62,700 nt of DNA from an uncultured Alphaproteobacteria bacterium. Lineage in GTDB: Bacteria; Pseudomonadota; Alphaproteobacteria; Geminicoccales; Geminicoccaceae. The notes under the pieces were generated by a model, which was given only the letters and a program-made list of their open reading frames with translations, was not told the DNA's origin and made no database searches. Made by a program: the position numbers and the translations under genes. Below, in pieces: positions 47,515 through 56,633 of the stretch; the stretch's first letter is position 1; every line of letters starts with the position of its first letter. Location: positions 1 to 62,700 of the forward strand of contig CALBAK010000067.1 in assembly GCA_937926445.1 (NCBI GenBank), written 5' to 3'.

Positions 47515-48303
47515 ATGCGGGTCGCTATGATCGGGCTCGGGGCGATCGGTGCCGAGGTGCTGGCGGCCGCTCGGGCGGGCCGGCTCGGCGAGGGGCTCGA
47601 GCTCGCGTCGGTGTTGGTCCGGCGGCCGCGACCCGAGGAGCCGCTCGCGACCACCGACCGCGCCGCGTTCCTCGCGACGCGGCCCGAGGCGGTCCTCGAG
47701 GTCGCCGGCCACGAGGCGCTGCGCGCCCACGGTATCGCCTGCCTTGAGGCCGGCGCCGACCTGCTCGTCACCTCCACGGGCGCTCTGGTCGACGACGCCC
47801 TGCGGACGGCACTCGAAGCCGCGGCCCGAGCCGCCGGGCGGCGGCTCCGGCTGCTCTCGGCCGGGATCGGCGCGCTCGACATCCTGTCCGCCGCGGCGGT
47901 CGGCGGGCTCGAGGCGGTGCGGGTGACGGTCCGCAAAGACCCGAGCGCCTGGTGGGGAACCCCGGGCGAGCGGCTGGTCGCTCTGGCCGCCTTGCGCGAG
48001 CCTACGACACTCTTTGCGGGGCCGGTGCGCGAAGGCGCTCGGCTCTATCCGCAGAACGTCAACATCGCGGCGGCCGCCGCGCTGGCCGGAGCGGGGCTCG
48101 ACCGCACCGAGCTCGTGATCGTGGCCGATCCCGGGATCGGTGAGCACCACGTCGAGATCGAGGCCCGGGGGGCCTTCGGCTCGTTCACCTTCCGCGAGGT
48201 GATACGGCCGACCTTGGCCAATCCCAAGACCGGCGTCCTGGTCGCGATGGCGGTGGTCAAGAGCCTGCGGCGGCTCGCTTCGCCCCTGGTCGTCGGCGAC
48301 TGA
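47515..48303 (+). CDS. L-aspartate dehydrogenase (NadX-type)
   Basis: It converts aspartate to iminoaspartate/oxaloacetate with NAD(P), either for NAD synthesis or aspartate catabolism. The 262-residue product has the Rossmann MRVAMIGLGAIGAEVL, VLEVAGHEALRAHG, LLSAGIGALDIL, the catalytic-domain VRKDPSAWWGTPGE and the highly conserved YPQNVNIAAAAALAGAG. ATG 47515 follows AAGGAGG. No nadA/nadC is adjacent; the following gene is a Liv-type binding protein 79 bp downstream. Confidence 0.88.
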   Translation: MRVAMIGLGAIGAEVLAAARAGRLGEGLELASVLVRRPRPEEPLATTDRAAFLATRPEAVLEVAGHEALRAHGIACLEAGADLLVTSTGALVDDALRTALEAAARAAGRRLRLLSAGIGALDILSAAAVGGLEAVRVTVRKDPSAWWGTPGERLVALAALREPTTLFAGPVREGARLYPQNVNIAAAAALAGAGLDRTELVIVADPGIGEHHVEIEARGAFGSFTFREVIRPTLANPKTGVLVAMAVVKSLRRLASPLVVGD

Positions 48304-48382
48304 GGCTGGACGCGCGCCGGCGAGCCTTGACAGCTCGCGGGTCGGCCCGCAGGGTCGCCGCCGGCGAGCGGGGAGGCATAAC

Positions 48383-49684
48383 ATGTGCACGGCGACCATC
48401 GCGTGGCTCTCGGGTGCGGCGGCGATCGCGCTGGCTCTGGCCGGCGGCGAAGCCGCGGCGCAGCCCAAGGAGATCAAGATCGGCGTCATCTACGATGTCA
48501 CCGGTCCGTTCGCCGCCGGTGGCTCGGAGGCTGCCCAGATCGGCACGCGGACCCTGATCGACTTCTACAACGAGAAAGGTGGAGTCAAAGGCATCAAGAT
48601 CAACGCGATCTATGCCGATGCGCAGTCCAAGGCCGAGGTCGCCATCGCCGAGGCGGAGCGGCTCTTGAACCAGGAGAAGGTCGATCTCATTCTCGGTGTC
48701 TATTCGAGCGCGCACTGCGTGCCGATGGCGCAGAAGGTCAACGCCGCCAAAAAGTTCATGTGGGCGACGGTGTGCACCGCCTCGGCCGTCTTCAAGGACA
48801 AGGGCCTCGAATACGTGTTCCGCCCGCAGGTGCACACCGACCAGTTCGGCGAGGCCTCCTGCACCTTCCTGGCCGAGCGGTCGAGGGAGAAGCTAGGCCT
48901 CGAGCCCAAGGACCTCAAGGTGGCGATCATCTACGAGGACGGGCCCTATGGTGCGGGCGTGGCCGCCGGCAACGAGGAGACCTGCAAGAAGCTCGGGATG
49001 CAGATCGTCCTCAAAGAGGGCTACGCGGCTTCCGCACCCGATCTCTCCTCGCTAGTGACCAAGCTGCGGCGTGGCCGGCCGGACGTGATCTTGCACACCG
49101 GTTACAATCCGGACATCACGCTGTTCCTGCGCCAGGCCAAGGAGCAGGGCCTGAAGTTCAAGGCGCTGATCGGGCACGGCGCCGGCTACGGCCAGATCGA
49201 CAAGCTGCGCGAGACGTTCAAAGAGGACGTGAACTATTTCTTCAACGTCGATCCGGTCGCAGCGCAGCTCCTGGACCCCAAAACTCTGGCGCCGGGCCTG
49301 GGTGACCTGATCCAGGAGATGATCAAGCGCTACCAGGCGGTAAAGGGGCCAGGCGAGCTGCCGCCGCACACCTCGATGGGCTGGAACAACACCTGGATCT
49401 TCCTCGAGCATGTCTTGCCGCGGGCCATCGAGAAGCACGGCGGCTTCGATCCCGAGGCGCTTCGCAAGGCGGCCCTCGAGATCGACATTCCGGTCGGCGG
49501 CACGATGCAGGGCTACGGCGTGAAGTTCGCCCCGCCGGGCCATCCGATGTCGGGCCAGAATCTCAGGAGCTCGCCGGTCGTCATGCAGTACATCGACGGC
49601 AAGACCAAGATCGCCTGGCCCAAGGCGATCGCCACGGTCGACCCGGTGCTGCCGCTGCCGAAGGGCCACACGTTCGCGCCCTGA
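48383..49684 (+). CDS. Branched-chain amino-acid-type ABC transporter periplasmic binding protein
   Basis: The 433-residue product has a signal peptide (AAAIALALAGGEAAAQ) and the LivJ/LivK-like periplasmic fold: IKIGVIYDVTGPFAAGGSEA, VDLILGVYSSAHCVPMAQ, LKVAIIYEDGPYGAGVAAG and RPDVILHTGYNPDITLFLRQ. The ligand may be an amino acid, an amide or an aromatic acid; it cannot be read from sequence. ATG follows GGGAGG. LivG and LivF ATPases follow at once, but no LivH/LivM permeases. Confidence 0.9.
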   Translation: MCTATIAWLSGAAAIALALAGGEAAAQPKEIKIGVIYDVTGPFAAGGSEAAQIGTRTLIDFYNEKGGVKGIKINAIYADAQSKAEVAIAEAERLLNQEKVDLILGVYSSAHCVPMAQKVNAAKKFMWATVCTASAVFKDKGLEYVFRPQVHTDQFGEASCTFLAERSREKLGLEPKDLKVAIIYEDGPYGAGVAAGNEETCKKLGMQIVLKEGYAASAPDLSSLVTKLRRGRPDVILHTGYNPDITLFLRQAKEQGLKFKALIGHGAGYGQIDKLRETFKEDVNYFFNVDPVAAQLLDPKTLAPGLGDLIQEMIKRYQAVKGPGELPPHTSMGWNNTWIFLEHVLPRAIEKHGGFDPEALRKAALEIDIPVGGTMQGYGVKFAPPGHPMSGQNLRSSPVVMQYIDGKTKIAWPKAIATVDPVLPLPKGHTFAP

Positions 49685-49692
49685 GGGACCGC

Positions 49693-50448
49693 GTGCTGCA
49701 GGTTCGAGGGCTCACCAAGCGGTTCGGCGGTTTCACGGCGGTCCGCGCGGTCGATTTCGACGTGGCGGAGGGCGAGATCCTGGGGCTGATCGGGCCGAAC
49801 GGGTCGGGCAAGAGCACGACGTTCAACTGCATCGCCGGGATGCTCGCACCCACTGCCGGCTCGATCCTCTTCAGGGGCGAGGAGATCGCCGGCCTCTCGC
49901 CGGTCGCCGTCTGCCACAAGGGGATCGGCCGGACCTTCCAGATCCCGCGGCCGTTCAAGAGGCTGTCGATCTTCGACAACGTGCTCGTGGCGGCCTATTA
50001 CGGCCACGGTGAACGGATCGACCGGCGGACCGCCGAACGCTACACGTTCGAGGCACTTGAGCTCGTTCGGCTGCCGACCGAGCGCGACGCGCCGGTCGAC
50101 CAGCTCGGTGCCGCCGGGCTCAAGAAGCTCGAACTCGCGCGCGCACTCGCCACCCGACCGCGCCTGTTGCTCGCCGACGAATCGCTCGGCGGCCTCGACG
50201 AGGCGGAGATCGAGCAGGCCGCCGACACGCTCGAGCGGATCCGCCGCGAGAAGCGCATCACGATCGTCTGGGTCGAGCACATCATGGGCGTGCTCATGCG
50301 CGTGGTCGACCGCTGCATCGTTCTCGACCATGGCGAGAAGATCGCCGAGGGGCTGCCGGCGGAGGTCGCCCGCGACCCCAAGGTGATCGAGGTCTATCTC
50401 GGCAGCGAGGCGGAGACGGTGCAGGAACGGGTCGCTCGCCGTGGCTGA
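49693..50448 (+). CDS. livG: ABC transporter ATPase, LivG type
   Basis: The 251-residue ATPase has Walker A GPNGSGKSTT, the LivG-type insertion GIGRTFQIPRPFKRLSIFDN, LGAAGLKKLELARAL in the signature position (degenerate: no clear LSGGQ), and Walker B LLLADESLGGLDEAE, where the usual Pro of DEP is Ser. The H-loop is VWVEHIMGV. GTG start 8 bp after the binding-protein stop; the 3' end overlaps livF by 8 nt. The altered signature and Walker B are unusual for LivG. Confidence 0.9.
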   Translation: MLQVRGLTKRFGGFTAVRAVDFDVAEGEILGLIGPNGSGKSTTFNCIAGMLAPTAGSILFRGEEIAGLSPVAVCHKGIGRTFQIPRPFKRLSIFDNVLVAAYYGHGERIDRRTAERYTFEALELVRLPTERDAPVDQLGAAGLKKLELARALATRPRLLLADESLGGLDEAEIEQAADTLERIRREKRITIVWVEHIMGVLMRVVDRCIVLDHGEKIAEGLPAEVARDPKVIEVYLGSEAETVQERVARRG

Positions 50449-51157
50449 GCCGCTGCTCGAGCTCGAGGGTGTGGTCGCGGGTTATGGCGGCTTCACGGCC
50501 CTCTTCGGCGTCTCCCTTCGGGTCGAGGCGGGCGAGGCGGTCGCGGTGATCGGCCCGAACGGCGCGGGCAAGACGACCCTCTTGCGGGTGATTTCGAAGC
50601 TCGTGCCGCTGCGCGCCGGGCGCATCCGGCTCGACGGGGTCGATCTGGCCGACGTGCCCGCGCATCGGATCGTCGAGCTCGGCGTGGCGCACGTTCCGGA
50701 GAACCGCCGGCTGTTCCCGCGGCTCACCGTCGAAGAAAATCTCCGCATGGGGGCGTTCACGCCCAAGGCGCGGGAGCGATTCGCCGAGCGGCTCGAGGAG
50801 GTCTACGCGCTCTTTCCGCGCCTCAAGGAGCGGCGCGACCAGCCGGCCGGGACCATGTCGGGCGGCGAGCAGCAGATGTGCGCGATCGGCCGCGGGCTCA
50901 TGTCGGGACCGCGCCTTCTTCTGCTCGACGAGCCCTCGGCAGGGCTCGCGCCGGTGATCGTCCAGCAGGTCTTCGAGCTCGTGCGGCGGATCGCCCGCTC
51001 CGGGCTCACCGTGCTGATCGTCGAGCAGAACGTCCAGCAGGTGCTCAAGATCGTCGACCGCGCCTACCTCCTCGAGGCCGGCCGGATCCGTGGCGAGGGG
51101 CCGGCCGAGGCGATGCTCGCCTCGGAGGATCTCAAAAAGGCCTATATCGGCCTCTGA
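50441..51157 (+). CDS. livF: ABC transporter ATPase, LivF type
   Basis: The 238-residue ATPase has Walker A GPNGAGKTTLLRVIS, LivF-type HVPENRRLFPRLTVEENLRM, signature MSGGEQQMCAIGRGL, Walker B LLLLDEPSAGLAPVI and H-loop VEQNV. GTG start overlapping livG. The last gene of the set: instead of permease genes, a 260-bp gap and then a convergent TRAP binding protein follow. Confidence 0.93.
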   Translation: MAEPLLELEGVVAGYGGFTALFGVSLRVEAGEAVAVIGPNGAGKTTLLRVISKLVPLRAGRIRLDGVDLADVPAHRIVELGVAHVPENRRLFPRLTVEENLRMGAFTPKARERFAERLEEVYALFPRLKERRDQPAGTMSGGEQQMCAIGRGLMSGPRLLLLDEPSAGLAPVIVQQVFELVRRIARSGLTVLIVEQNVQQVLKIVDRAYLLEAGRIRGEGPAEAMLASEDLKKAYIGL

Positions 51158-51416
51158 ACCGCCGACGTTACGGTCCGCATCCGCAGAGCCCGGCGTCGAG
51201 GGTCGGTCAACCTTTCTGTCCGGGCGCGGCGCTGTCGACGGTGCCGGAGGGTACCCTGCGCGCACGGCTCGCCCGTTGGTGGCCGCTCTGCGGCGCCTGC
51301 GCGCCGGGCTCCTCGGCCGGGCGGGCCCGGCGGGCACCCTGGCCGACCCTTCGAGCGGGTCGGCCGCAGCGCCGGGAACTGCCTCGCGCAGAGCCGGGCC
51401 GGTCCCTGCGGTCGGC
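51158..51416. other. Convergent intergenic region, nothing recognised
   Basis: This 259-bp gap lies between livF (plus) and the TRAP binding protein gene (minus). A bidirectional terminator would be expected here. I see GC-rich inverted segments but no clear hairpin followed by a T-run, and no coding motif. Confidence 0.4.
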
Positions 51417-52430
51417 TCAATCGAGCAGCCCGAGCTTGCCGAGGAAGGCCTTGTGGGCCTCGTAGGCCTTGGCGGCCACGGGGCTGCCCTGGGCGTACTC
51501 GGCCCAGACCTCGGCCGCGAGGCGGCGCATCTTGGCGAGCTCCTCGGGCGGCCAGACAATCGGCTCGACGCCCGCGGCCCGATCGGCCACGAGTGCCGCG
51601 CGCTCGGCGATCGTGTCCTCGAGATTGATGCGGACCGCGAGATCACGCACCGACATCTCCAGGATCGCCTTGATGTCGTCCGGCTGCTTGTCCCACTTGG
51701 CCTTGTTGACCGTGACCTCGTAGACCGGAAGCGAATGGAAGTGGAGGATCGGATATTTGGCGATCTTGTGGAAGCCGAGGCTGTGGTTCATGGCGTAAGA
51801 AGAGTAGTCGGCGCCGTCGACCACCCTCTTGTCTATCGCGGTGAAGACCTCGGTGGGCGGCAGGGCCACGGGCGACGCACCCATCTTGCGGAACAGGCTC
51901 GCCGCCATGCCCTCGGGCGCGCGGATCTTGACGCCTTTGAAGTCGTCGACGCCGCGGATCGGCCGGGAGGAGACGAGCGATTCGACACCGCTGTTCGGGC
52001 AGCCGATCGTGAAGGCCCCGTAGGCCGCGTAGAGTTCGCGGTAGAGCTCTTTGCCGCCGCCGTATTCGCAGAAAGCGAGCGCGGTCGCCCAGTCCTGATA
52101 GCCGCCGATCAGATCACCGAGAAGCGCGAAAGCGCGGTCGCGGCCGGTGAAGTAGACCGAAGAGGTCGCCATCCCGTCGAGGATGCCCTGCCCCACCGCG
52201 TCGATCATCTCCGCGGGCGGGACCACGGCCCCGCCGGGCAGGATCTCGATCGTGAGCCGGCCGCCGGTCATCCGCCCGACATCGGCCGCCCACCGCTCGG
52301 TCGCCCGGTGCACCGGGTGCGCCGTCGGCAGCGCCGTCTGGATCCGCCAGCTCTCGGCCGAGGCGTCACCGCCGGCCACGGCGAAGGTCAGGAATGCCGC
52401 CGCCGCGATCGCGGCTCTGCTCGTTCTCAT
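51417..52430 (-). CDS. TRAP transporter periplasmic solute-binding protein (DctP family)
   Basis: The 337-residue product has a signal peptide (AIAAAAFLTFAVAGGDASA) and the DctP fold: WRIQTALPTAHPVHRATERW, GRLTIEILPGGAVVPPAEM, IRGVDDFKGVKIRAPEGM with the Arg that usually binds the ligand carboxylate, and LPPTEVFTAIDKRVVDGADY. The pattern is nearest to TRAP proteins for 2-oxo/mannitol-like acids. The small and large membrane subunits (DctQ, DctM) are not adjacent. Confidence 0.9.
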   Translation of the reverse strand: MRTSRAAIAAAAFLTFAVAGGDASAESWRIQTALPTAHPVHRATERWAADVGRMTGGRLTIEILPGGAVVPPAEMIDAVGQGILDGMATSSVYFTGRDRAFALLGDLIGGYQDWATALAFCEYGGGKELYRELYAAYGAFTIGCPNSGVESLVSSRPIRGVDDFKGVKIRAPEGMAASLFRKMGASPVALPPTEVFTAIDKRVVDGADYSSYAMNHSLGFHKIAKYPILHFHSLPVYEVTVNKAKWDKQPDDIKAILEMSVRDLAVRINLEDTIAERAALVADRAAGVEPIVWPPEELAKMRRLAAEVWAEYAQGSPVAAKAYEAHKAFLGKLGLLD

Positions 52431-52566
52431 CCGTCTACCTCCCTGCGCGCGGGTCCCTCGACGACCGCGTCTGCAGCCTCGGGTTGGCTCGTGGTAACGT
52501 CAACATCCGCCCGCGCGGGTCCGCCTTGCGGCTCGCCGGGGAGGCCGGATCGCCTGCTTGCCCGCC

Positions 52567-53376
52567 TCAGCCGCGAAAGCCGTCCTTGGCCCGCCGCAGC
52601 GCCGCGAAGACCTCGGGATCCGTCGCCGCCTCGAGGCCGAGGCGACGACGGATCATCGGATCACGGGCGCGCAGGAAGGGGTTGGTGGCGCGCTCCTCGG
52701 CGATCGTCGAGGGCACGGTCGGCCGGTCCTCCGCCCGCAAACGCTCGACCAGACGGGCGCGCGTGCGGAGGGCCTCGTTGTCCGGATCGACCGACAGGGC
52801 GAAGCGGGCGTTAGCGAGCGTGTATTCGTGGCCGCACCAGACCTTGGTGCCGGGTGGCAAGGCGGCGAGTTTCTCGAGCGAAGCCCACATCGTGGGCGCG
52901 TCGCCCTCGATCAATCGACCGCAGCCCATCACGAAGAGCGTGTCGGCACAGAACAGATCGACGGTCGCCTCGAAGAGATAGGCGATGTGGCCGGTCGTGT
53001 GGCCCGGGGTCGCGAGGATCCGTGCACTCGCGCGCCCGAGCTCGAGACGGTCGCCCTCGACGAGCCTGCGGTCGAGCGGCGGCAGCCGGTGCGCGTCGGC
53101 GGCCGCACCCGCGACCTTCGCACCGGTGGCGGCGACGAGTTCGGCCGTGCCCGCCACGTGATCGCCGTGATGATGGGTCAAGAGGATCCAATCGAGCCGG
53201 CCGCCGCGCGCTCGGATCCGGTCGAGGAGCGGACCGGCCTCGGCCGGATCGACGACGGCGACCGCACCGGTCGCGAGGTCGGACAGCAGATAGCCGTAGT
53301 TGTCCGCGAGGAGCGGGACGATCTCGACGGAAAGGGTCAAAGCGGGCGCTCCCACGATCAGGCTCACGGCGTGCAT
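52567..53376 (-). CDS. gloB: Hydroxyacylglutathione hydrolase (glyoxalase II)
   Basis: It hydrolyses S-D-lactoylglutathione in methylglyoxal detoxification. A metallo-beta-lactamase fold with the metal motif THHHGDHVAGT, further ligands in ATPGHTTGHIAYL and DTLFVMGCGR, then WCGHEYTLANARFAL typical of GloB. The 269-residue length includes ~17 residues before the usual start, so translation may begin later. It is divergent from a methyltransferase gene, an arrangement I know from other alphaproteobacteria. Confidence 0.92.
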   Translation of the reverse strand: MHAVSLIVGAPALTLSVEIVPLLADNYGYLLSDLATGAVAVVDPAEAGPLLDRIRARGGRLDWILLTHHHGDHVAGTAELVAATGAKVAGAAADAHRLPPLDRRLVEGDRLELGRASARILATPGHTTGHIAYLFEATVDLFCADTLFVMGCGRLIEGDAPTMWASLEKLAALPPGTKVWCGHEYTLANARFALSVDPDNEALRTRARLVERLRAEDRPTVPSTIAEERATNPFLRARDPMIRRRLGLEAATDPEVFAALRRAKDGFRG

Positions 53377-53425
53377 CTACCGGCCGTTGGCGCTATGCTC
53401 CAGAGCGTCCGGTGGCGGAGGCGAC

Positions 53426-54226
53426 ATGCGGCCCGAAGTCGACGAGCTCGTAGCATTCTACCAGGGACGCGAGGGGCAGCTCGCGCGGCGGCTGATCGCC
53501 GCTCGCTTGCGGGCGCTCTGGTCCGACGTGCGCGGCCAGCGCCTTGTGGGTCTCGGTTACGCCGCCCCCTACCTGCCGCTGTTCGAGGAGGCGAGGCGCT
53601 GCCTCGCCTTCATGCCGGCGCCCCAGGGCGCGCGGGCCTGGCCGGCCGAGGGCGGCTCACGCACCGCTCTCGTGCGCGAAGAGGAGTTGCCGCTCGCCGA
53701 CGGTAGCGTCGACCGGGTGCTCCTGGTCCACGCCCTCGAGCACAGCGAGCGGGTCGAGGGCATGCTGCGCGAGATCTGGCGCGTGCTGGTCGACGGCGGC
53801 CGCTTGATCGCCGTCGTGCCGAACCGGCACGGCGCCTGGTGTCTGTCGGAGCGCACGCCGTTCGGCCACGGCCAGCCCTATTCGGGTGCCCGGCTAGAAA
53901 AGCTGCTCGAGCGCCGGCTGCTGCAGCCTGTCGCCACCGAGCGCGCGCTCTACCTCTGGCCGACCCGCTCGAACCTGCTCCTGCGGATGGCGATCCCGGT
54001 CGAGCGGCTCGGGCTCCGGCTTGCCAAGGAACTGTCCGGGGTGGTGATCGTCGAGGCCGAGAAGCGCATCTGGCAGGGGGCAGCGGTCTTCGAGCGGCGG
54101 CGCCAGGGACGCCGCTACGTAGCGGCGGCGCCGGCCATCGGGGCCGCGCGCGAGGCTCCGGCGGCTCGCAGGAAGGTGGTGCCGCTGCCGCTCGACCCGG
54201 CGCGGCCGCGGCCCGAGCACGGTTGA
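53426..54226 (+). CDS. Class I SAM-dependent methyltransferase
   Basis: The 266-residue product has motif I degenerate (RLVGLGYAAPYLPLFEE), ALVREEELPLADGSVDRVLL as the motif II/III region, then LEHSERVEGMLREIWRVLVD and RLIAVVPNRHGAWCLSERTPFGHGQPYS typical of the methyltransferases encoded next to gloB. The substrate is unknown. ATG 53426; divergent from gloB with a 49-bp gap, so a very compact divergent promoter. Confidence 0.82.
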   Translation: MRPEVDELVAFYQGREGQLARRLIAARLRALWSDVRGQRLVGLGYAAPYLPLFEEARRCLAFMPAPQGARAWPAEGGSRTALVREEELPLADGSVDRVLLVHALEHSERVEGMLREIWRVLVDGGRLIAVVPNRHGAWCLSERTPFGHGQPYSGARLEKLLERRLLQPVATERALYLWPTRSNLLLRMAIPVERLGLRLAKELSGVVIVEAEKRIWQGAAVFERRRQGRRYVAAAPAIGAAREAPAARRKVVPLPLDPARPRPEHG

Positions 54227-54248
54227 GGCGGGACGGGGAGGGGATGCG

Positions 54249-55178
54249 GTGACGGTTCTCACCGGCCGGGAGACCGGCGTGCTCGTGATCGCCGCCACAC
54301 CTTTCGACGTGACGGGCGCGCTCGACCTCGGCGCCACCGACCGGCTGGTGGAGTGGTACCTCGAGCGGGGGGTGAGCGGGCTCACCATCCTGGGCCAGAT
54401 GGGCGAGGCGGCCAAGCTCACGGTCGAGGAGCAACTCGCCTTCGGCCGTCGGGTGCTCGCCCGGGTGGCGGGGCGGGTGCCGGTCGTTGTGGGCGCGACG
54501 GCCCCGGGCTTCGCTTCGATCGCCGCGCTCGCCCGGGCGGTCGCCGATGCCGGTGCCGCCGGGGTGATGGTGGCACCACCCGGCAATCTCCGGGGCGACG
54601 ATTCGGTACTCTCCTGGTGCTGGGAGCTCGACCGCGTACTCGAGGACGTTCCCTGGGTGCTGCAGGACTTCCCGCTCGCCGGCGGTCCGCCGCTGTCGGC
54701 GGCACTGCTGCGGCGCATCGCCGAGGCCTGCCCGGCGCTCGTCACCGTGAAGCACGAGGACTGGCCGGGGCTCGACAAGATCTCCGAACTTCGGGCGCAG
54801 GAGCGGGAGGGTGCGCGCAGGCTCGGCATTCTGGTCGGCAACGGCGGTCTCTTCCTGCCTCTCGAGCTCCTGCGCGGGGCCGATGGGGCGATGACCGGGT
54901 TCGCTTTTCCGGAGATGCTGGTCGATGTGTGCCGGCTCGTGGCCGAGGGGCGGGAGGAGGCTGCATTCGATCTGTTCGATATCTATCTGCCGCTTCTGCG
55001 CTACGAGCAGCAACCGGGGATCGGGCTGGTCGTGCGCAAGCTGATCCTGCATCGCCGTGGCGCGCTCGCTTGCCCGTTCGTGCGGGCGCCGGCTGCGAAG
55101 CTCACCCAAGAGACGCGGGCCGAGGTCGACCGGCTGCTCACGCGCCTCGAGCGGCGGCTCGCGGCCACCCACGGCTGA
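54249..55178 (+). CDS. DapA-family (dihydrodipicolinate synthase/N-acetylneuraminate lyase) aldolase or hydrolyase
   Basis: The 309-residue TIM barrel has the family motifs LTILGQMGEAAKLTVEEQ and VPVVVGATA, and the Schiff-base Lys in LVTVKHEDWPGLDKI. The conserved YNxP segment that provides the catalytic Tyr of DHDPS reads LQDFPLAGGPPLS here, so this is probably not a true DHDPS. Related proteins act on small 2-oxo acids. GTG start, 23 bp after the methyltransferase, followed by a flavin-reductase-family gene. Confidence 0.82.
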   Translation: MTVLTGRETGVLVIAATPFDVTGALDLGATDRLVEWYLERGVSGLTILGQMGEAAKLTVEEQLAFGRRVLARVAGRVPVVVGATAPGFASIAALARAVADAGAAGVMVAPPGNLRGDDSVLSWCWELDRVLEDVPWVLQDFPLAGGPPLSAALLRRIAEACPALVTVKHEDWPGLDKISELRAQEREGARRLGILVGNGGLFLPLELLRGADGAMTGFAFPEMLVDVCRLVAEGREEAAFDLFDIYLPLLRYEQQPGIGLVVRKLILHRRGALACPFVRAPAAKLTQETRAEVDRLLTRLERRLAATHG

Positions 55179-55256
55179 GCCTCCGCCGCACCCTCGACGG
55201 GAAGACCATGCTCGGGCAGGAGGGACGGCGCCGCGACCGCCCTCGGAGGCCCACCC

Positions 55257-55922
55257 GTGCAGATCCGGCTCGCCGACCTCGACCGCATCCGGCGCTACAA
55301 ACTGTTGACCGCGCTCGTCGTGCCGCGACCAATCGCTCTCGTAACCAGCGTCGGTCCCGAGGGCGTCGTCAACGCCGCGCCCTACAGCTTCTTCAACCTG
55401 TTCAGCCAGGACCCGGCACTCGTGGTGCTCGGGATCGAGCGCCGCGAGGGTCCGGTGCAGAAGGATACGGGCCGCAACATCGAGGCCACCGCCGAGTTCG
55501 TCGTCAACCTGGTCGACGAGGACCTCGCGGAGCGGATGAACCTCTGTGCCGTGGATTTCCCGCCCGAGATCTCCGAGGTCGAGATCGCCGGCCTCACGAT
55601 CCTGCCGAGCACGACGGTGCGGCCCGGTCGGCTCGCCGAAGCGCCGGCCGCCCTCGAGTGCAAGAAGCTCGTCACACTCCTCCCCGGCGGCGGCCGCGAG
55701 CTCGTCGTGGGCGAGATCCTTGCCGTGCACGTCCGCGACGGCCTGATCGAGCCGGCGACGCTACGGCTCGACCTCGAGCGCTGGCGGCCGGTCGGCCGGT
55801 TGTTCGGCAACCTCTACTGCCGCACCCGCGACCGCTTCGAGCTGGTGCGCATGAGCTACCGCAGCTGGCTCGCCGAGCGGGCCGGCTCAGGCGCGGGCGG
55901 CGAGCCGGGCGGCGAGCGCTAG
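55257..55922 (+). CDS. Flavin reductase-like (FMN-binding split-barrel) protein
   Basis: The 221-residue product matches the flavin reductase domain family: LVVPRPIALVTSVGPEGVVNAAPYS, FFNLFSQDPALVVLGI, EFVVNLVDEDLAERMN, FGNLYCRTRDRFEL. These either supply reduced FMN to a two-component monooxygenase or act on their own substrates. GTG start. The last 36 nt overlap the 3' end of the convergent racemase gene. Confidence 0.88.
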   Translation: MQIRLADLDRIRRYKLLTALVVPRPIALVTSVGPEGVVNAAPYSFFNLFSQDPALVVLGIERREGPVQKDTGRNIEATAEFVVNLVDEDLAERMNLCAVDFPPEISEVEIAGLTILPSTTVRPGRLAEAPAALECKKLVTLLPGGGRELVVGEILAVHVRDGLIEPATLRLDLERWRPVGRLFGNLYCRTRDRFELVRMSYRSWLAERAGSGAGGEPGGER

Positions 55923-56540
55923 GCCGACCGCCGCCTGGGTCGGGTCGATCACCGGCACCGCGAGCGCCGCCTCGAGGCGGGTGCGGTAGCGGGCCATGCC
56001 GGCGCAGCCCAGGATCACCGCACCGGCACCGTCCTCGGCGACCAGCGCCCGGCCGGCCGCGAGCAGCCGGTCCCAGGTGGTGCACTCCGCGGCGAGCTCG
56101 TGGACGCGCAGGCCGAGCGCCCGCTCGTCGGCCAGCCGATCGAGCACGCCCATCCGCGCCAGCGCCCGCCGATGGCGCGGGATCGAGGTTTCGAGGATGG
56201 CGACCACGCCGAACCGGTCGGCGCGGGCGAGCGCCGTCGCGACCGCGCTCGCCTGGATGCCGAGGACCGGCGCGGCGGTCGCCGCACGGCAGGCGTCGAG
56301 GTCCGGATCGCTGTAGCAGGCGACGAGATAGGCATCGGCCGGCTCGGCACGGATTCGCTCGACCAGGAGCGGCACGACCGCCGCGATGTCGGCCTCGCTC
56401 TCGATGCCGAACGGGCCGCGGTCGAGCTGGACGCAGCGGATCGCCGGGCCGCCCTCGAGGCGGAAGGGGGCGAGCGCCCGGTCGAAGCCGGCGGTGACCT
56501 CGGGGTTGCTGTTCGGATTGACGACCAGGATCTCGGCCAT
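55887..56540 (-). CDS. Asp/Glu/hydantoin racemase family protein
   Basis: The 217-residue product starts EILVVNPNSNPEVTAGFDRA and has the two family cysteines in YLVACYSDPDLDACRAA (first Cys) and AVILGCAGMARYRTRLE (second), which act as the acid-base pair. The closest pattern is hydantoin or aspartate racemase. Substrate uncertain. Convergent overlap of 36 nt with the flavin reductase gene. Confidence 0.87.
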   Translation of the reverse strand: MAEILVVNPNSNPEVTAGFDRALAPFRLEGGPAIRCVQLDRGPFGIESEADIAAVVPLLVERIRAEPADAYLVACYSDPDLDACRAATAAPVLGIQASAVATALARADRFGVVAILETSIPRHRRALARMGVLDRLADERALGLRVHELAAECTTWDRLLAAGRALVAEDGAGAVILGCAGMARYRTRLEAALAVPVIDPTQAAVGLALAARLAARA

Positions 56541-56633
56541 GCGGCTCGGGCTCCCCTGGGCACGCGCCGGCAGGCTTGCCGGAGCCACCGGGGGCGAGCA
56601 AGCCCCAACTCGGGCAGGCGGAGGAGGCAGGCG

